In this document: positions 28,736 through 36,751 of the stretch, piece by piece
Position numbering within the stretch: position 1 is the stretch's first letter
Layout of the letters: every line of letters starts with the position of its first letter
Origin: Hyphomicrobiales bacterium
Lineage (GTDB): Bacteria > Pseudomonadota > Alphaproteobacteria > Rhizobiales > Rhizobiaceae
Direction: 5' to 3'
Length of the DNA stretch: 64,000 bases
Assembly: GCA_900473745.1 (NCBI GenBank)
Contig: UCMW01000019.1
Location: forward strand, 124,001 to 188,000
The notes under the pieces: generated by a model
The model's input: only the letters and a program-made list of their open reading frames with translations
What the model was told of the DNA's origin: nothing
Database searches by the model: none
Made by a program: the position numbers and the translations under genes

Positions 28736-29758
28736 ATGTCCGGGTTGAAACCCTTCATCGCCAAGATTGCCACGCGCCAGCCGCTCACGCGGCAGGAGGC
28801 GAGCGATGCATTCGAAATCTTGATGTCGGGCGAAGCCAGCATGGCCCAGGTTGGCGGCTTCCTGATGGGCCTTCGGGTCCGTGGCGAGACGGTCGACGAG
28901 ATCGCCGGCGCCGTTTCGATCATGCGGCAGAAGATGGTGCCGGTGGAAGCACCAGCCGATGCGATCGACATCGTCGGAACCGGCGGTGACGGCACCAACA
29001 CGTACAATATTTCGACGCTCGCGGCACTGATCGTTGCCGGTGCAGGCGTACCGGTCGCCAAGCATGGCAACCGCGCGCTCAGCTCGAAGTCCGGCACCGC
29101 CGACGCGCTCTCGCAACTCGGCGTCAAGCTCGACATCGAGCCGGATCTCATTTCGCGCTGCATTCGCGAGGCCGGGATCGGCTTCATGTTCGCCCAGTTG
29201 CATCATCCGGCCATGCGCCATGTCGGCCCTGCCCGCGTCGAACTCGGCGCCCGCACGATCTTCAATATCGTCGGCCCGCTTTCGAGCCCGGCACGGGTCA
29301 AAAAGCAGCTCTTCGGCGTCTATTCGCCGGAATGGCTGATTCCCGGCGCCGAGGCCTTGCGTGACCTCGGATTGACCAGCGCCTGGGTCGTCCATGGCAG
29401 CGGTCTCGATGAAATCACCACCACCGGTCGAAGCCATGTGGCCGAACTCAAGGATGGCGAAATCCGCAGCTTCGAGCTGACACCCGATGACTTCGGTGTT
29501 GAAACCGTGTCGCTGGACGCCATTCGCGGCGGCGACGGCGAGGTCAATGCCGCCGCGCTTCGAGACGTCCTTGGTGGGGCGAGGACGCCCTATCGTGACG
29601 TTGCCCTGTGCAATGCGGCCGCGTCGCTGATCGTGGCTGGCAGGGCGAAGGATGTGACCGAGGGAATGCACCTCGCCAGTCAGTCGCTCGACACTGGCAG
29701 TGCCGCCCGTGCGCTCGAAACGCTGATCACCATTTCCAACTCTGCCACTTCGGGCTAA
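28736..29758 (+). CDS. trpD: Anthranilate phosphoribosyltransferase
   Basis: 340 residues. Signatures are the PRPP-binding DIVGTGGDGTNTYNISTLAA, the KHGNRALSSKSGTADAL anthranilate/PRPP region, and NIVGPLSSPARVKKQ in the C-terminal domain. It catalyses step two of tryptophan synthesis from anthranilate. It is followed by trpC after 10 bp, so the pair forms an operon with the next molybdenum-cofactor genes. Confidence 0.97.
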   Translation: MSGLKPFIAKIATRQPLTRQEASDAFEILMSGEASMAQVGGFLMGLRVRGETVDEIAGAVSIMRQKMVPVEAPADAIDIVGTGGDGTNTYNISTLAALIVAGAGVPVAKHGNRALSSKSGTADALSQLGVKLDIEPDLISRCIREAGIGFMFAQLHHPAMRHVGPARVELGARTIFNIVGPLSSPARVKKQLFGVYSPEWLIPGAEALRDLGLTSAWVVHGSGLDEITTTGRSHVAELKDGEIRSFELTPDDFGVETVSLDAIRGGDGEVNAAALRDVLGGARTPYRDVALCNAAASLIVAGRAKDVTEGMHLASQSLDTGSAARALETLITISNSATSG

Positions 29759-29768
29759 GCTTGACACC

Positions 29769-30587
29769 ATGACCGATATCCTGAAGCGCATCGAGACCTA
29801 CAAGCGGGAAGAAATCGCTGCCGCGAAGGCAAACGTTTCGCTTTCCGAACTCAAGGACCGGATCGCGGCGGACGCGGACGTGCCGCGCGGCTTTTACCAG
29901 GCGCTGGTTCGCGCCCGTGACGAAGGCCGTTTCGGGCTGATCGCCGAGATCAAGAAGGCGAGCCCGTCCAAGGGACTGATCCGCCCGGATTTCGATCCGC
30001 CGGCACTGGCGGCGGCTTACGAGGCCGGCGGTGCGGCCTGCCTCTCGGTGCTCACGGACACGCCGAGCTTCCAGGGCGCGCCGGAATTCCTGACGGCAGC
30101 CCGCAGGGCTTGCAGCCTGCCAGCTCTGCGCAAGGATTTCATGTTTGACGCCTATCAGGTCTATGAAGCGCGAGCCTGGGGCGGCGACTGCATCCTGTTG
30201 ATCATGGCGTCGCTGTCAGACGGTGAAGCCGCCGATCTTGAAGGCCTCGCCTTCGAACTGGGCATGGACGTGCTGGTCGAGGTGCATGATGCTGAGGAGA
30301 TGCAGCGCGCGCTGAAGCTGAAGTCACCGCTGGTGGGCATAAACAACCGCGATCTCAGGACCTTCGAAGTCAGCCTTGCCGTCAGCGAAGAGCTGGCGGC
30401 CATGGTGCCAGCGGATCGACTGCTGGTCGGCGAAAGCGGCATCTTCACCTATGAAGACTGCCAGCGACTGGCGAAGTCCGGAATCAGCACCTTCCTTGTC
30501 GGCGAGAGTCTGATGCGGAAGGATGGAGTCGCTGCGGCCACCCGCCTGCTGCTGACCGGCAAGACCGGCGCTCTGGCGGCGGAATGA
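29769..30587 (+). CDS. trpC: Indole-3-glycerol phosphate synthase
   Basis: 272 residues, a stand-alone TrpC without the TrpF domain. The (beta/alpha)8 barrel shows FGLIAEIKKASPSKGLIR at the N-terminus with its catalytic Lys, the LRKDFMFDAYQVYEARAWG motif, EVHDAEEM, GINNRDLRTF and the phosphate-binding GESGIFT and FLVGESLM segments. It closes the indole ring from CdRP. Overlaps moaC by 4 bp. Confidence 0.97.
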   Translation: MTDILKRIETYKREEIAAAKANVSLSELKDRIAADADVPRGFYQALVRARDEGRFGLIAEIKKASPSKGLIRPDFDPPALAAAYEAGGAACLSVLTDTPSFQGAPEFLTAARRACSLPALRKDFMFDAYQVYEARAWGGDCILLIMASLSDGEAADLEGLAFELGMDVLVEVHDAEEMQRALKLKSPLVGINNRDLRTFEVSLAVSEELAAMVPADRLLVGESGIFTYEDCQRLAKSGISTFLVGESLMRKDGVAAATRLLLTGKTGALAAE

Positions 30588-31081
30588 CGAGCGAAACCAG
30601 CGGACTGACCCATATCGGCGCATCCGGCGAAGCGCATATGGTCGATGTCTCGGCCAAGGGCGACACGGTTCGTGTTGCAGTCGCCGAGGGCTTCGTCAAG
30701 ATGAAGCCAGAGACGCTTTCGACCATCCACGAGGGCAACGCCAAGAAGGGCGACGTGATCGGCACGGCCCGCATTGCCGGGATCATGGCGGCCAAGCAGA
30801 CGTCAAATCTCATTCCGCTCTGCCACCCGCTGATGCTGTCGAAGGTCAGCGTCGACATTTCCGAGGATCCTGATCTTCCGGGTCTGCGGGTCGAAGCGAC
30901 TGTCAAGCTGACCGGCAAGACGGGCGTCGAGATGGAAGCGCTGACGGCTGTGTCTGTGACCTGCCTGACGATCTACGACATGGCGAAAGCCGTCGACAAG
31001 ACGATGGAGATCGGCGGCATTCGCGTCATGGAAAAGAGTGGCGGCAAGTCTGGCGACTTCCGCCATCCGGAGCGCGGCTGA
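30584..31081 (+). CDS. moaC: Cyclic pyranopterin monophosphate synthase MoaC
   Basis: 165 residues. Conserved MVDVSAKGDTVRVAV, AGIMAAKQTSNLIPLCHPL and the active-site region KTGVEMEALTAVSVTCLTIYDM match MoaC. It converts the MoaA product into cyclic pyranopterin monophosphate, the first intermediate of molybdenum cofactor. The start ATG overlaps trpC (ATGA) and the stop overlaps moeA (TGATG), giving continuous translational coupling. Confidence 0.97.
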   Translation: MTSETSGLTHIGASGEAHMVDVSAKGDTVRVAVAEGFVKMKPETLSTIHEGNAKKGDVIGTARIAGIMAAKQTSNLIPLCHPLMLSKVSVDISEDPDLPGLRVEATVKLTGKTGVEMEALTAVSVTCLTIYDMAKAVDKTMEIGGIRVMEKSGGKSGDFRHPERG

Positions 31082-32295
31082 TGTCGCTTTTGCCGGTGGA
31101 GGAAGCGCTGGCGCGGCTTCTGACCGCAGCCCTGCCGATTGCCGAGACAGAAGCGGTGTCCCTGCATGAGGCCAATGGCCGGGTACTGGCCGCCGACCTC
31201 GCCGCCCGTCTCACCCAGCCTCCCTTCGACGCCTCGGCCATGGACGGCTATGCGCTTCGTGCGGCCGATGCCGCCGAGATCGGATCGGTACTGACCGTCA
31301 TCGGCGAGTCGGCAGCCGGCCATGGATATTCAGGCCAGGTTGGCCCTGGCGAGACCGTGCGCATCTTCACAGGGGCGCCTGTTCCGGATGATGCCGACAG
31401 CATCCTGCTTCAGGAAGATGCAGAGAAGCTAGACGATGACCGGATCCGGACGACGTTTCCGGTCACATTGGGGCGACATATCCGCCTACGTGGACAGGAT
31501 TTCGCCGAGGGTGACACAGGACTTGCCGCCGGTACTCGTCTCGACTTCAGCCATCTGACGCTGGCGGCGGCCATGAACCACGCGACATTGCCGGTCTTTC
31601 GTCGCCCGAGGATCGCGATCCTTGCGACCGGCGACGAACTGGTCTCGCCCGGCGGCGCTCCCCGTCCGAGCCAGATCATCGGCTCCAACACCTTCGGTAT
31701 AGCCGCACTGGCGCGCGACAACGGTGCCGAGGTCATCGACTTGGGGATCGTGCCCGACGACCGCGGTCTCCTGCTTCAGGCAGTCGAAAGCGTGCGCCGG
31801 AGCGGTGTCGATGTTCTCGTGACGCTCGGCGGTGCCTCTGTCGGGGATCATGACCTCGTCCAGTCGACGCTCGTTTCGGCTGGCATGGAGCTTGATTTCT
31901 GGCGCATCGCCATGCGCCCCGGGAAGCCGCTGATGGTCGGACGCCTTGGCGAGATGCAGGTGATGGGCCTGCCCGGAAATCCCATCTCCAGCCTCGTCTG
32001 CGGGCTTCTCTTCCTGGAACCGCTGCTCTGCCAACTCGGGCATCAACGGCCACGACGGCGCATGGCTATGGCCCGGTCAAGCAAGGCGCTGCCCCCCAAC
32101 GACAAGCGTCAGGACTATGTGCGCGCACGACTGGTTGCTGATGGGGGCGAGATTCCTACCGTCGAGAGCTTCGGCAAGCAGGACTCCTCGATGATGCGGA
32201 TCTTTTCGCAGTCAGACTGCCTGATCGTGCGTCCGCCCAATGCGCCGGCAGTCGAGGCGGGTGACATCGTGCCGGTCCTTCTGTTGCGTCCATAG
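31081..32295 (+). CDS. moeA: Molybdopterin molybdenumtransferase MoeA
   Basis: 404 residues. It has the N-terminal MoeA domains (FDASAMDGYALRAAD, IFTGAPVPDDADSI), a central MoCF domain with RIAILATGDELVSPG and VLVTLGGASVGDHDL, and a C-terminal domain from ~325. It inserts molybdate into adenylylated molybdopterin. It is the last gene of the ppiD-trpD-trpC-moaC-moeA set, ending 91 bp from convergent pyrG with a hairpin between them. Confidence 0.96.
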   Translation: MSLLPVEEALARLLTAALPIAETEAVSLHEANGRVLAADLAARLTQPPFDASAMDGYALRAADAAEIGSVLTVIGESAAGHGYSGQVGPGETVRIFTGAPVPDDADSILLQEDAEKLDDDRIRTTFPVTLGRHIRLRGQDFAEGDTGLAAGTRLDFSHLTLAAAMNHATLPVFRRPRIAILATGDELVSPGGAPRPSQIIGSNTFGIAALARDNGAEVIDLGIVPDDRGLLLQAVESVRRSGVDVLVTLGGASVGDHDLVQSTLVSAGMELDFWRIAMRPGKPLMVGRLGEMQVMGLPGNPISSLVCGLLFLEPLLCQLGHQRPRRRMAMARSSKALPPNDKRQDYVRARLVADGGEIPTVESFGKQDSSMMRIFSQSDCLIVRPPNAPAVEAGDIVPVLLLRP

Positions 32296-32333
32296 TGAAC
32301 AAAGCCAGGCTAACCCTCGCAACATCTTAGAAT

Positions 32334-32360
32334 CAAAAGACCCGGCACATGGCCGGGTCT
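32334..32360 (-). terminator. Terminator of pyrG
   Basis: AGACCCGGC (32338-32346) and GCCGGGTCT (32352-32360) form a 9-bp stem with a 5-nt loop. On the minus strand the stem ends in TCTTTTGATT, giving a U-run for pyrG transcripts. On the plus strand it may still slow moeA transcripts, but no T-run follows there. Confidence 0.8.
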
Positions 32361-32385
32361 CTAAAGGTCTGTCTGCAGTTCGTCC

Positions 32386-34014
32386 TCAGACGAGGCGGCT
32401 CTGTTCCAGCGCCGCACCGATGAAGCTCGCAAAGAGCGGATGCGGGTCGAGCGGACGCGACTTCAGCTCCGGGTGATACTGCACGCCGATGAACCACGGA
32501 TGGTCCGGGTATTCCACCGTTTCCGGCAGAAGGCCGTCCGGCGACATGCCGGAGAAGACGAGACCGCAGGCTTCCAGGCGATCCTTGTAGTCGACGTTGA
32601 CTTCGTAGCGATGGCGATGGCGTTCGGAGATATCTGCCGAACCATAGATCTCGGAGATCTTCGTGCCCTTCTTCAACGAGGCCTTGTAGGCGCCGAGGCG
32701 CATGGTGCCGCCGAGATCGCCGACAGCCGAACGCTTCTCGAGTTCGTTACCCTTCATCCACTCCGTCATCAGACCGACGACCGGCTCTTCGGTCTTGCCG
32801 AATTCGGTCGAGGAGGCATTCTCGATACCGGCGAGGTTGCGGGCTGCTTCAACGACCGCCATCTGCATACCGAAGCAAATGCCGAAATAGGGCACTTTGC
32901 GTTCACGGGCAAACTGGGCAGCGAGGATCTTGCCTTCCGAACCACGCTCACCGAAGCCGCCGGGCACGAGGATGCCGTTGACCTTCTCAAGCCATGGCGA
33001 CGGGTCTTCCTTTTCGAAGATCTCGGACTCGATCCACTCCAGCTTGACCTTGACCCGGTTGGCGATGCCGCCGTGATACAGGGCTTCGATCAGCGACTTG
33101 TAGGCGTCCTTGAGGCCAGTGTACTTGCCGACGATCGCGATCGTGACTTCGCCTTCCGGCGTGCGGATCCGGTTGCAGACCTCTTCCCAGGCATCCAGAC
33201 GCGGCTTAGGTGCCGGCTCGATGCCGAAGGCTGCCAGAACCTCGTTGTCGAGGCCTTCCTTGTGATAGGCCATCGGGACGTCGTAGATGTTGGCGACGTC
33301 GAGGGCCTGGATGACCGCGCTTTCACGGACATTGCAGAACAGCGAGAGCTTGCGGCGCTCGGCCTGCGGGATTTCGCGGTCAGCGCGGACGAGCAGGATG
33401 TCGGGGTGGATACCCAGCGCCTGCAATTCCTTGACGGAATGCTGGGTCGGCTTGGTCTTCAGCTCGCCGGCTGCCGGGATATAGGGCATCAGGGTCAGGT
33501 GCACGTAGACGGCGGTGCCCCGCGGCAGGTCGTTGCCGAGCTGACGGATCGCTTCCATGAAGGGCATGGCTTCGATGTCACCGACAGTGCCGCCGATCTC
33601 GCAGATGACGAAATCGTAGTCGTCATTGCCTTCGATGACGAAATCCTTGATCTCGTTCGTGACGTGCGGAATGACCTGGACGGTTGCGCCCAGATAGTCG
33701 CCGCGACGTTCCTTGTCGATGATGTTCTTGTAGATGCGACCGGTGGTGATGTTGTCGGTCTTGGTGGCCGAACGCCCGGTAAACCGCTCATAGTGGCCGA
33801 GGTCGAGGTCGGTCTCGGCACCGTCATCGGTGACGAAGACTTCGCCGTGCTGAGTCGGACTCATGGTGCCCGGGTCAACGTTGAGATAGGGGTCCAGCTT
33901 GCGCAGACGCACACGATAGCCACGTGCCTGCAACAATGCCCCGAGAGCTGCGGCCGCAATTCCTTTACCGAGAGAGGAAACCACGCCGCCAGTGATGAAT
34001 ACATATCGCGCCAT
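32386..34014 (-). CDS. pyrG: CTP synthase
   Basis: 542 residues from MARYVFITGGVVSSLGKG, the normal start and length; a 20-codon upstream extension is not conserved. The amidoligase domain includes the P-loop GGVVSSLGKGIAAAALG and DPYLNVDPGTMSPTQHGEVFV. The C-terminal glutamine amidotransferase has the nucleophile Cys in YFGICFGMQ and the His-Glu in QYHPE. It makes CTP from UTP. Located after secG on the minus strand, with a terminator between them. Confidence 0.97.
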   Translation of the reverse strand: MARYVFITGGVVSSLGKGIAAAALGALLQARGYRVRLRKLDPYLNVDPGTMSPTQHGEVFVTDDGAETDLDLGHYERFTGRSATKTDNITTGRIYKNIIDKERRGDYLGATVQVIPHVTNEIKDFVIEGNDDYDFVICEIGGTVGDIEAMPFMEAIRQLGNDLPRGTAVYVHLTLMPYIPAAGELKTKPTQHSVKELQALGIHPDILLVRADREIPQAERRKLSLFCNVRESAVIQALDVANIYDVPMAYHKEGLDNEVLAAFGIEPAPKPRLDAWEEVCNRIRTPEGEVTIAIVGKYTGLKDAYKSLIEALYHGGIANRVKVKLEWIESEIFEKEDPSPWLEKVNGILVPGGFGERGSEGKILAAQFARERKVPYFGICFGMQMAVVEAARNLAGIENASSTEFGKTEEPVVGLMTEWMKGNELEKRSAVGDLGGTMRLGAYKASLKKGTKISEIYGSADISERHRHRYEVNVDYKDRLEACGLVFSGMSPDGLLPETVEYPDHPWFIGVQYHPELKSRPLDPHPLFASFIGAALEQSRLV

Positions 34015-34102
34015 GGGCTTCACCGGATACCGTTTCGGATTCGATTCCGCCAGCCCCAATCGGGCTTGTCCCACATTTTTCGTGCGAAGGGCGGAAATCA
34101 GA

Positions 34103-34136
34103 CAAAAGAAAACCGGCGGACCCTGGAGCCCGCCGG
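34103..34136 (-). terminator. Rho-independent terminator of secG
   Basis: On the minus strand CCGGCGG (34136-34130) and CCGCCGG (34119-34113) form the stem with a 10-nt loop, followed by TTTTCTTTT. It lies 20 bp after the secG stop and ahead of pyrG. Confidence 0.8.
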
Positions 34137-34155
34137 AGTGATGGATCTCGTCCGA

Positions 34156-34587
34156 TCAATTGTTCGGAACGGCGTTGGGGTCAGCAGCCGGCGCCGGCGT
34201 CGCCGGAGCGGCAGGCGTGGTTGCAGGTGCCGCCGGCGTGGATGCGGCCGGTGCCGTTGTCGAGGGCTGTGCGGGTGCTGCACCCGGGAGCTGGTCGAGA
34301 ACGCTGCCGCCGCCCTGGGTCGTGCCGTTGCCGGCCGGGATCCGGTCGAGGATATCGGTCGGGCGGGACTCGTAACGGGCGAGAATGCCGAGCGCCAGCG
34401 AGATGACGAAGAAGAGAGTCGCCAGGATCGCCGTCGTACGGGTCAGGGCATTGGCCGTGCCGCGCGCCGACATGAAGCCAGATCCGCCGCCGATGCCGAG
34501 ACCGCCGCCTTCCGAACGCTGGATGAGGACGACGCCGATCAAAGCGACGACGACCATGAGATAGATAACGAGCAATACGGTCTGCAT
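34156..34587 (-). CDS. secG: Protein-export membrane protein SecG
   Basis: 143 residues. Two membrane segments (about 3-22 and 50-70) flank the family signature LIQRSEGGGLGIGGGSGFMSARGTANALTR-like region (about residues 22-52). The C-terminal ~75 residues are a Pro/Ala/Thr-rich tail, longer than in enterobacterial SecG but common in alphaproteobacteria. It is a non-essential SecYEG subunit that speeds translocation. Lies 108 bp after tpiA. Confidence 0.93.
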   Translation of the reverse strand: MQTVLLVIYLMVVVALIGVVLIQRSEGGGLGIGGGSGFMSARGTANALTRTTAILATLFFVISLALGILARYESRPTDILDRIPAGNGTTQGGGSVLDQLPGAAPAQPSTTAPAASTPAAPATTPAAPATPAPAADPNAVPNN

Positions 34588-34695
34588 GGAATGTCCATCC
34601 TGCCCAGTTGGGGCAAAATCAATGAGGTTGGCGGCTCTTTACATGAGAGGAACGGGCATTGAAACCCCCTCTCCCGCATTTCAGGGCTTTGCCCT

Positions 34696-35466
34696 TCAGG
34701 CGATGAGGTCCTCGTAGACCCGGTATATGGCGAGGAAATCTGCGGCCTTCAAGCTCGCACCACCGATCAGGGCACCATCGACATTCTCGACGCCCATGAG
34801 TTCCTTGGCGTTGGAGGGCTTGACCGACCCACCATAGAGAATACGCATCAGCTTGCCTTCGGCGCCGAAGCGCTTGACCAGCTCGGCGCGCAGGAAGGCG
34901 TGGGCTTCGGCGACATCGGCGGTGGTCGGCGTCAGGCCCGTGCCAATCGCCCAGACCGGTTCATAGGCGATCACGGTGCGTTCGGCCTTGGCGCCATCGG
35001 GAACCGAGCCGGCGAGCTGGCGCTTCAGGATGTCGAGCGTCTGGCCGGACTTGCGCTCGTCAGCGGTCTCGCCGATGCAGATGACGGCGGTCAGGTCGGC
35101 GGCATAGGCTGCTTCAGCCTTGGCGCGCACCAGATGATCCGTTTCGGCGTGATCCGTGCGGCGCTCGGAATGGCCGACGATCACATGCGTGCCGAAGCAG
35201 TCCGCAATCATCTCGGCCGAGATATCGCCGGTATGCGCGCCGGATGCGTTCTGGTGGCAATCCTGGGCACCGATCTGCAAGGGGCTGTCCGTGCAAAGCG
35301 CGGTCGCAACGTACAGCAGAGTGGCCGGCGGGCAGATCAGGCTTTCGACCTTTTCGGAGAGCGGCCCCTGAACGCCTTCGGCCATGGCTTTGATCTGATC
35401 GAGGCAAGCCCGCGTTCCGTTCATCTTCCAATTGCCCGCAACCAGCGGACGAACATCCGGTGTCAT
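34696..35466 (-). CDS. tpiA: Triosephosphate isomerase
   Basis: 256 residues. The barrel shows LVAGNWKMNGTRA with the catalytic Asn-Lys, the VIVGHSERR catalytic His region, VIAYEPVWAIGTG with the catalytic Glu, and the phosphate-binding ILYGGSVKPSNA and GALIGGASL. It interconverts dihydroxyacetone phosphate and glyceraldehyde 3-phosphate. First in the minus-strand order tpiA-secG-pyrG. Confidence 0.97.
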   Translation of the reverse strand: MTPDVRPLVAGNWKMNGTRACLDQIKAMAEGVQGPLSEKVESLICPPATLLYVATALCTDSPLQIGAQDCHQNASGAHTGDISAEMIADCFGTHVIVGHSERRTDHAETDHLVRAKAEAAYAADLTAVICIGETADERKSGQTLDILKRQLAGSVPDGAKAERTVIAYEPVWAIGTGLTPTTADVAEAHAFLRAELVKRFGAEGKLMRILYGGSVKPSNAKELMGVENVDGALIGGASLKAADFLAIYRVYEDLIA

Positions 35467-35652
35467 GTCGTCAATACCCCTATTTCGCTCCTGCGAAGTA
35501 GCAAATCTGAGCGAGCAAGGAAAGATTGTGACACGAATTTGGCTGTTTTATCAGGCGCCATGGTGAAAATGCGAACGGGGCCTGCCCAGACAAGCGGCAA
35601 AGCGGAAGCCAAACTCGAACGCCACCGCGGATGAGGATCACGACAATCGAGC

Positions 35653-36534
35653 TCACCGAACCAGCCAATTGAGGATCGCGCGCCAGTCGGTCATGCGCAC
35701 CGGCGTGCCGTGCGAGCCTGTCTCATACAGGGTGAAACGAACAGGCTGACCGGCGGCGTGGAGCTTCCGGTAAATGTCGATCTGGTCAGTCGCAGAATAC
35801 ACGCTGTCCCGACTGCCGTGCGTGAACCAGATCGGCAACTTCGCCTTGGCGGCCGCGCTTCGGGCAAGTGCCGGATCCGGCGCCCCACCGAGGATCGCCA
35901 TGCCGGAAAGATTTGCCACCGCCGCCGGATCCCTGGAAATGCCCCAGCAGATGAAGCTGCCCATCGATGCGCAGGCAAGCACCACGGGTCTGCCCGCTGA
36001 CTGCGCAGCGGCATGGGCGATGAGTGCGGCCACGTTGGCCACGCCTTGCTCGTCGAAACTTCTGACGGACGGCGCGTAATAGGTGCCGCCGTTTTCGGCG
36101 GCGAGGTTCTTAAGCCGGTTGAAGTTGCCACCGAAGCTGATGTCGTTGAGACCCAAACGCCTGTTCCCGCCCCTGCCGTGAATGAAGATCACGGTGAAGG
36201 CCTGCCCCTGATCACGACCGACGCGACCGACCTCCATCGGCCCCGTCGCGAGATCAAGGGTCTGGTTCTCCTGCACCCGCCGCACCTTCAGTGAGACATA
36301 ACGATCCTTCACCCGGCGTTCCGGAATGCTGTCGCGGCCATTGATATCGCGCAACTCGTCATAGTCGACGATCGTGAAGTCGCCGCTATCGCGGGTTTCC
36401 ATCACATTCTGAGCCGAGAAAAGGTCATCCTTGAAGGGTCCGACCGCCTCGGCGCGGACGCTGGACAGAAACAGAAACGGAAAGAGAACGCAGGAAATCG
36501 CCGCAGTGCGGAAATGAGCTGTGGACATCTGCAT
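35653..36534 (-). CDS. Secreted alpha/beta-hydrolase-like protein
   Basis: 293 residues from the ATG at 36534, chosen because GAGGAAA lies ahead; 36528 is also possible. An N-terminal signal peptide (TAAISCVLFPFLFLSSVRA) indicates export. The fold is suggested by the oxyanion-loop FIHGRGGNRR, the nucleophile elbow ACASMGSF (first Gly of GxSxG replaced by Cys), an acid in FTHGSRDSVY and the His in TGSHGTP. A carboxylesterase/phospholipase-like activity is plausible, but the substrate is unknown. It is divergent from parE and overlaps nothing essential. Confidence 0.78.
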   Translation of the reverse strand: MQMSTAHFRTAAISCVLFPFLFLSSVRAEAVGPFKDDLFSAQNVMETRDSGDFTIVDYDELRDINGRDSIPERRVKDRYVSLKVRRVQENQTLDLATGPMEVGRVGRDQGQAFTVIFIHGRGGNRRLGLNDISFGGNFNRLKNLAAENGGTYYAPSVRSFDEQGVANVAALIAHAAAQSAGRPVVLACASMGSFICWGISRDPAAVANLSGMAILGGAPDPALARSAAAKAKLPIWFTHGSRDSVYSATDQIDIYRKLHAAGQPVRFTLYETGSHGTPVRMTDWRAILNWLVR

Positions 36535-36751
36535 GGAAGATGGGTTTCCTCTCGGCTCACGCTTGCCTTCGCGAAATGCGCCACGCAAAGCTGGCCCGAA
36601 TTCAACATGCGCCGGCTCTATGGCCCTTCGCGCCTGCCCTGCCTTTCTGGCACAATCCGACCGATTCGCAGATGCGACTGGCCTGGTGCGGCGGCTTTCT
36701 GAAGGTGCCGCAGACCCGGCATCGAACAGCAACAGAGTATCGAACGACGCC

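Noticed and set aside
32440..34662. Long plus-strand open frame (740 codons) opposite pyrG and secG
   Set aside because: It is the antisense shadow of pyrG. It has no recognisable domain and runs through a terminator hairpin.
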